Origin: Pseudomonas avellanae BPIC 631
GTDB lineage: Bacteria; Pseudomonadota; Gammaproteobacteria; Pseudomonadales; Pseudomonadaceae
Direction of reading: 5' to 3'
DNA: 64,000 nucleotides
NCBI RefSeq assembly: GCF_000444135.1
Contig: NZ_ATDK01000229.1
Location: forward strand, 28,824 to 92,823
The position numbers and the translations under genes are program-made. Below, piece by piece: positions 58,868 to 64,000 of the stretch. Under the pieces are notes generated by a model that worked only from the letters and a program-made list of their open reading frames with translations, was not told the origin of the DNA and ran no database searches. Every line of letters starts with the position of its first letter. Position 1 is the first letter of the stretch.

Positions 58868-59091
58868 ATGGGCGCATTTTTACGGCTTGAGCTATCGTTC
58901 AGGCAGGCATTTTGGGTGCATTTCGCAAGATTTATAGGCTTTTTGCGCAAGATTGCAGAATTTACAAGCGTAAATAAGCTATCTTGTCGCCCGCGACGAA
59001 CACCTGTCCTGTTGCGTTCATTATCGGATGTGCCCCCTGAGGGTGCGTTCGTTCGTCTGTCCGATAAATTTTACAAGCGAGGAGGACCGCC

Positions 59092-59709
59092 ATGGGCGTG
59101 ACCAACCGGTTGGCCTGTTACTCCGACCCCGCCGACCACTATTCCCATCGCGTGCGCATCGTGCTCGCGGAGAAAGGTGTCAGCGCCGAGATCATTGAGG
59201 TTGTGGCGGGTCGTCATCCGCCGCAGCTTATCGAAGTCAATCCGTATGGCAGCGTGCCTACCCTGGTCGATCGCGACCTGGCGTTGTACGAGTCCACGGT
59301 GGTGATGGAATACCTGGATGAGCGTTATCCGCATCCGCCCTTGTTGCCTGTCTATCCAGTCACCCGTGCCAACAGCCGTCTGCTGATCCATCGGATCCAG
59401 CGTGACTGGTGTGGCCTTGTGGATCTGATTTTGGATACCCGCAGCAAAGAGCCTGCCCGCGTTCAGGCGCGCAAGGAGCTGCGTGAAAGCCTGACCGGGG
59501 TTTCGCCGCTGTTCGCGGGAAAAGCTTTTTTCATGAGCGACGAGCTAAGTCTTGTTGACTGCTGTCTACTCCCCATACTCTGGCGTTTGCCGATTTTGGG
59601 TATTGAATTGCCGCGGCCTGCCAAGCCGTTGCTTGATTATATGGAGCGTCAATTTGCGCGTGAGGCTTTCCAGGCAAGTCTGTCTGGCGCCGAACGTGAA
59701 ATGCGCTAA
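59092..59709 (+). CDS. sspA: Stringent starvation protein A
   Basis: 205 residues with a glutathione S-transferase fold ([65 protein letters not shown]). SspA binds RNA polymerase and alters transcription under starvation and acid stress, without GST activity. GAGGAGGAC precedes the ATG. It lies 17 bases before sspB. Confidence 0.95.
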   Translation: MGVTNRLACYSDPADHYSHRVRIVLAEKGVSAEIIEVVAGRHPPQLIEVNPYGSVPTLVDRDLALYESTVVMEYLDERYPHPPLLPVYPVTRANSRLLIHRIQRDWCGLVDLILDTRSKEPARVQARKELRESLTGVSPLFAGKAFFMSDELSLVDCCLLPILWRLPILGIELPRPAKPLLDYMERQFAREAFQASLSGAEREMR

Positions 59710-59726
59710 GGCTTAAGGAGCCGTTA

Positions 59727-60140
59727 ATGAACTCCAGTCGCCCTTATCTTGTTCGCGCTCTTTATGAGTGGATCGTCGATAACGATTGCACTCCGCATGT
59801 GCTGGTCAATGCGGAATACCCATCGGTGCAGGTCCCACAGGGCTTTGCCAATGATGGGCAGATTGTCCTGAACGTTTCGCCAAGTGCCGTGCGTCATCTG
59901 CACATGGACAACGATGCGGTCAGCTTTGAAGGCCGCTTCGGCGGTGTGCCGCACACACTGTACGTGCCTGTGGCTGCTATCCTGGGCATTTATGCCCGCG
60001 AGAATGGTCAGGGTATGGTGTTCGATCTGGAGCCTTCTCTTGAAGAGGGTGAAGAGATCGAGACCGAAGATAACACGCCGCCACCCGACAGCGAGCCACC
60101 GCGCCCAAGCGGCAGGCCAAGCCTGAAGGTCGTGAAGTAA
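59727..60140 (+). CDS. sspB: ClpXP adaptor SspB
   Basis: 137 residues. The folded domain (RPYLVRALYEWIVDNDCTPHVLVNAEYP, FGGVPHTLYVPVAAILGIYARENGQGM) binds ssrA tags. An acidic Pro-rich linker (residues 105-130) leads to the C-terminal ClpX-docking peptide RPSLKVVK. It delivers tagged stalled-translation products to ClpXP. sspA-sspB form one operon ending in a strong terminator. Confidence 0.96.
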   Translation: MNSSRPYLVRALYEWIVDNDCTPHVLVNAEYPSVQVPQGFANDGQIVLNVSPSAVRHLHMDNDAVSFEGRFGGVPHTLYVPVAAILGIYARENGQGMVFDLEPSLEEGEEIETEDNTPPPDSEPPRPSGRPSLKVVK

Positions 60141-60153
60141 AACATGCGCAATA

Positions 60154-60183
60154 AAAAAGGCGATCCCAGGATCGCCTTTTTTA
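60154..60183. terminator. Bidirectional terminator after sspB
   Basis: AAAAAAGGCGATCC / GGATCGCCTTTTTT is a perfect stem with a two-base loop and flanking A and T tracts. It lies between convergent sspB and the BON lipoprotein gene. Confidence 0.95.
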
Positions 60184-60200
60184 CGTCTGCCCATTGGCCG

Positions 60201-61538
<1,338 letters not shown>

Positions 61539-61925
61539 TCAGCTGTCAAAAGCGCTTTTGATCCAGTTCAGCGGTACGGCGCTGCCATGAGCGCTGCCAG
61601 GGCTGCCTTCAATGGCGATCACGTCGAAACGGCACGGATAATCGGCCCAGCATGATACCTGTTGCAGAAAAAGCTGTGCGGCGATGACGAGTTTTTCTTG
61701 CTTGCGAAAATCGACACTTTCCACCGCGCCACCCCATCCGGCATGACGTCGGTAGCGAACTTCGACGAATACTACTGTATCGCCGTCAAGCATGACCAGA
61801 TCAAGCTCGCCGCGTTTGCACAGCCAGTTTTGTTCAATGAGGCGCAGCCCCTGCAGTTGCAAAAACTGCAGGGCGAAGGCTTCGGCCTCGCGCCCTGCTT
61901 GCTGGCGGGTGCTGCGTGGTATCAA
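61539..61925 (-). CDS. yraN: YraN-family endonuclease-like protein (UPF0102)
   Basis: 128 residues from a TTG start whose bases overlap the lpoA stop (TTGA). RQQAGREAEAFALQFLQLQGLRLIEQNWLCKRGELDLVMLDGDTVVFVEVRYRRHAGWGGAVESV shows the E-x-x-A, GELDLV and VFVEVRYR motifs of the restriction-endonuclease-like fold, including Asp/Glu/Lys-type metal residues. No ATG or GTG in the frame gives a sensible start. Function is unproven; a DNA-repair role is assumed for relatives. It is translationally coupled to lpoA. Confidence 0.88.
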   Translation of the reverse strand: MIPRSTRQQAGREAEAFALQFLQLQGLRLIEQNWLCKRGELDLVMLDGDTVVFVEVRYRRHAGWGGAVESVDFRKQEKLVIAAQLFLQQVSCWADYPCRFDVIAIEGSPGSAHGSAVPLNWIKSAFDS

Positions 61926-63736
61926 GGTGCGGTGTCCGGCAGACGCTGGATCTTGCCATCGACGAACTCGGCCCAAGGCAACTGACGCTCCACGCGACGG
62001 CCCGGATTGATGCTCAGGCTGCCGGACAGGCCGTCGATGCGGCTGTCAGGCATCGCCTTGAGCTGGGCAAGACGTGGCGCCAGGCGATAGGCGTCGATGC
62101 CCATTGCGTACAGTCGGCCGAGGCTGCCGGCAGCCTGTGGCCATTGGGCAGTGACCTGCTGGCGAAGTGGATCATCGGCATTCAGCAACCAAGGGGTTTC
62201 GCAGAAGCGCACGCCATTGAGGTCCATGTACTGCGCATGGTCATTGCTGTTGGTGAAAAGGTGCGAGGTGGCATAGACCGGAACGTCGCCAGCGTACTGG
62301 AAGACCATGGTCGGCTTGATCTGCTGCGCTTGCTGCGGGGTGGCGGCGAGGAACATGAAGTCGATGTCCTGGCGACGGCTTGGCTGGGCGGCGACCTGGG
62401 TGCCGGCAGTGCTTTGCAGGCGCTGGGCGCGGCCTTCGCTGTTACGCAGCTGGAACAGATCAGCGACCTGTTGCGCCAGCTCCACAGGTTGATCAACGTG
62501 CTCGGCGGCGATCAGCGTGCCGCCCTTGGCCTGCCAGCTCTTGCGGAAGGCATCCAGAACGCGGTCGCCCCATTCGCCCTTCGGAACCATGGCGACAGCG
62601 CTGCGCTTGCCGTCTGCCCAGGCGCGACGTGCCACTTCGCGGGCTTCGTCTTCTGCGGCCAGGCCGAACTGATACAGTTGCGCGGGACCTTCGGTGCTGG
62701 TGTCGCTGTAATTGAGTGCCAGGGTAGTGATCGGCAGTTGCTGGCGGCTGTTCAGCTGTTTGACGAGGTTCTTTTCCAGTGGGCCGACCACCAGTTGTGC
62801 GCCAGCAGCCTGGGCCTGACGGTAGAACTCATCCATCGAGGTCACGCGCGAGCTGTCGAACACTTGAATGGCGGGGGGATTTTGCCCTGCCTGCTGCGCC
62901 TGAAAGTGCGCGGCCATGAAGCCTTCGCGCAACGCTTTGGCCACCGAGGCCAGTTGGCCGTCCTGTGGCAGCAGCAGGGCGATTTTGGTGATCGGCTCGC
63001 TGGTCAGCGCGCGCAGTTGTGCAAGAGCGGTAGGCAATTGCAGTGCGGCTGGGTGTTTCGGGTTCTGGGCTTTCCAGTTATCGATGGCAGCCTGTTGTTG
63101 CTCAAGCGTACCGGCGCCTTTGATCGAGCGAGCCAGATTCAGCCAGCCGCCCATGTCGTCGGTCGCTGCGCTTTGCAGCTGATCGGCCGGAAGGGCGGAA
63201 ACCAGTGTCCAGATCGCATCGTTGTTGGCGCCTGCATCTGCGCTCTGCAACAGCGGGCCTGCGTAAACCCGCTCATGAACCGCTGCCAGCGCCTGACCAT
63301 CGGCTTCCAGCGCACGCGCCTTGACCATGTGGGTGCGCACCTGCTGCTCGACCGACAATTCGCCCAGGCGCTGCATGCTTGGGTGATTCAAGGCGGTCAG
63401 CGCTGCTTTGGGTTGATTGCGGCCCATCGCCAGTTCGGCGGACAGCGTGCTGGCAAAAACCTGTAGGCCTGGCTTGAGTTGATCGAGTTGCACCTGCCCG
63501 AGGATCTGCGCAGCGCGTCCCGCATCGTTCTGGCGGTTGGCCAGGTCTGCAGCACTCAAGCGCAGCGTTGCGGCCTGCTCGGGTGTTTTGGCGTTGGCGG
63601 CCTGATCAAGCAGTTGCTCGATGCTGGCATCAGGGGTTCGAGGCAGCTCGCCAAGACTGGACGAGGGCGAGCTTGCACACGCTGCGAGAAGGGCAGCGAG
63701 GCAGAGGGCAGAGAGCAGCCGCAGACAAGCGATCAT
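61922..63736 (-). CDS. lpoA: Penicillin-binding protein activator LpoA
   Basis: 604 residues with lipoprotein signal MIACLRLLSALCLAALLAAC (lipobox LAAC). The N-terminal part is TPR-like (QLLDQAANAKTPEQAATLRLSAADLANRQ). From about residue 265 a type I periplasmic-binding-like domain begins (ITKIALLLPQDGQLASVAKALREGFMAAH, GAQLVVGPLEKNLVKQL, DFMFLAATPQQAQQIKP). LpoA reaches from the outer membrane through the peptidoglycan to activate PBP1a. AGGAA eight bases before the ATG at 63736 fixes the start. Confidence 0.94.
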   Translation of the reverse strand: MIACLRLLSALCLAALLAACASSPSSSLGELPRTPDASIEQLLDQAANAKTPEQAATLRLSAADLANRQNDAGRAAQILGQVQLDQLKPGLQVFASTLSAELAMGRNQPKAALTALNHPSMQRLGELSVEQQVRTHMVKARALEADGQALAAVHERVYAGPLLQSADAGANNDAIWTLVSALPADQLQSAATDDMGGWLNLARSIKGAGTLEQQQAAIDNWKAQNPKHPAALQLPTALAQLRALTSEPITKIALLLPQDGQLASVAKALREGFMAAHFQAQQAGQNPPAIQVFDSSRVTSMDEFYRQAQAAGAQLVVGPLEKNLVKQLNSRQQLPITTLALNYSDTSTEGPAQLYQFGLAAEDEAREVARRAWADGKRSAVAMVPKGEWGDRVLDAFRKSWQAKGGTLIAAEHVDQPVELAQQVADLFQLRNSEGRAQRLQSTAGTQVAAQPSRRQDIDFMFLAATPQQAQQIKPTMVFQYAGDVPVYATSHLFTNSNDHAQYMDLNGVRFCETPWLLNADDPLRQQVTAQWPQAAGSLGRLYAMGIDAYRLAPRLAQLKAMPDSRIDGLSGSLSINPGRRVERQLPWAEFVDGKIQRLPDTAP

Positions 63737-64000
63737 TGGTATGTTCCTGAAACTCGAGCGAATTAACGGGGAATTGTACCCAAGCACTGGCCGGGGTGCG
63801 ACGTCGAAGGTGTTTAAAGCCGTGATATTGGTCGCGTTAAGGTCATCTGCAGGCCAAATCGTTCAATTAGAGAGGGTCGCGATGTTTCACTGTGCCGGGT
63901 AATCATGTTTTTATTCCTGGCGGTTTCAGAGGCTGAGTGCAACACCCGGCTATTGAGTTAGGGATGGACTCTCATGATGCTTGGACATCATTTCCGTCAT
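63737..64000. other. Right-edge region without an identifiable gene
   Basis: 264 bases upstream of lpoA. It must contain the lpoA promoter, which I cannot place confidently. The divergent rsmI start expected here from pseudomonad gene order is not visible. A short minus-strand frame (64000-63950, ending TAG) and plus-strand ATGs at 63964, 63974 and 63977 run off the window and cannot be judged. ATGATG-CTTGGA-CATCAT at 63974-63991 is a small dyad. Confidence 0.5.

Noticed and set aside
61916..63466. A 516-codon open frame antisense to lpoA
   Set aside because: High-GC third positions keep antisense frames open. It has no family resemblance, no ribosome-binding site, and lies fully over a recognised lipoprotein gene.

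Overview
The window looks like a chromosomal segment from a Pseudomonas of the P. syringae group. Three things point there: the gene order, which closely follows the P. aeruginosa blocks mreBCD to fumC-sodA, ptsN-rpoN-lpt-mla-murA-his, algW-cysDN-trpS, and rplM-rpsI-sspAB-gmhA-lpoA; the short-form HisG; and many P. syringae-type palindromic (REP/BIME) repeats. It is dense core genome. I see no tRNA, rRNA, CRISPR array, prophage or transposase gene.

Layout, left to right. 1-10.1 kb: the 3' end of pnp, a secreted BON-domain protein behind a sigma-54/IHF-type promoter, a DUF748/DUF2845 pair, an rRNA-type methyltransferase, a Tat-exported PhoD phosphatase, two transporters, a small decarboxylase-family protein and an RlpA lipoprotein. 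10.3-13.6 kb: gatCAB on the minus strand. 13.8-27.1 kb: mreBCD-maf-rng-yhdP-nit-tldD on the plus strand, then darP (minus) and pmbA (plus). 27.3-30.4 kb: a Fur-boxed iron-starvation operon fagA-fumC-orfX-sodA, ending with an unreported-looking 42-codon membrane ORF. 30.4-37.5 kb (minus): kdsD-kdsC-lptC-lptA-lptB, then rpoN-hpf-ptsN-rapZ-ptsO, joining LPS assembly to nitrogen-PTS control. 37.7-45.8 kb (plus): mlaFEDCB, ibaG, murA, hisG, hisD, hisC.

45.8-46.4 kb holds a non-coding repeat cassette closed by 52-bp inverted repeats. Then come a DCC-family protein, algW, a NIF3-family gene, and the sulfate-activation operon cysD-cysNC. Between cysD and cysNC sits a small S23/four-helix-bundle (bAvd-like) gene enclosed by inverted copies of a palindromic repeat. 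A related copy of that repeat without the gene lies after zapE. 52.7-64 kb: a YhcB-like protein, a hydrolase, trpS, zapE, a GlxA-type regulator, rplM-rpsI, sspAB, and a minus-strand envelope cluster (lpoA-yraN, gmhA/diaA, BON lipoprotein).

Functional themes are cell-envelope building and upkeep (Mre, Lpt, Kds, Mla, MurA, LpoA, RlpA, AlgW), translation (GatCAB, TrpS, L13/S9, HPF, DarP), iron/oxidative stress, and sulfur and histidine biosynthesis. The item most worth following is the inverted-repeat-bounded four-helix-bundle unit inside the cys operon. Others are the sigma-54/IHF promoter, the probable ATT start of mreC, the 42-aa ORF after sodA, and the absence of cytochrome bc1 genes between rpsI and sspA.
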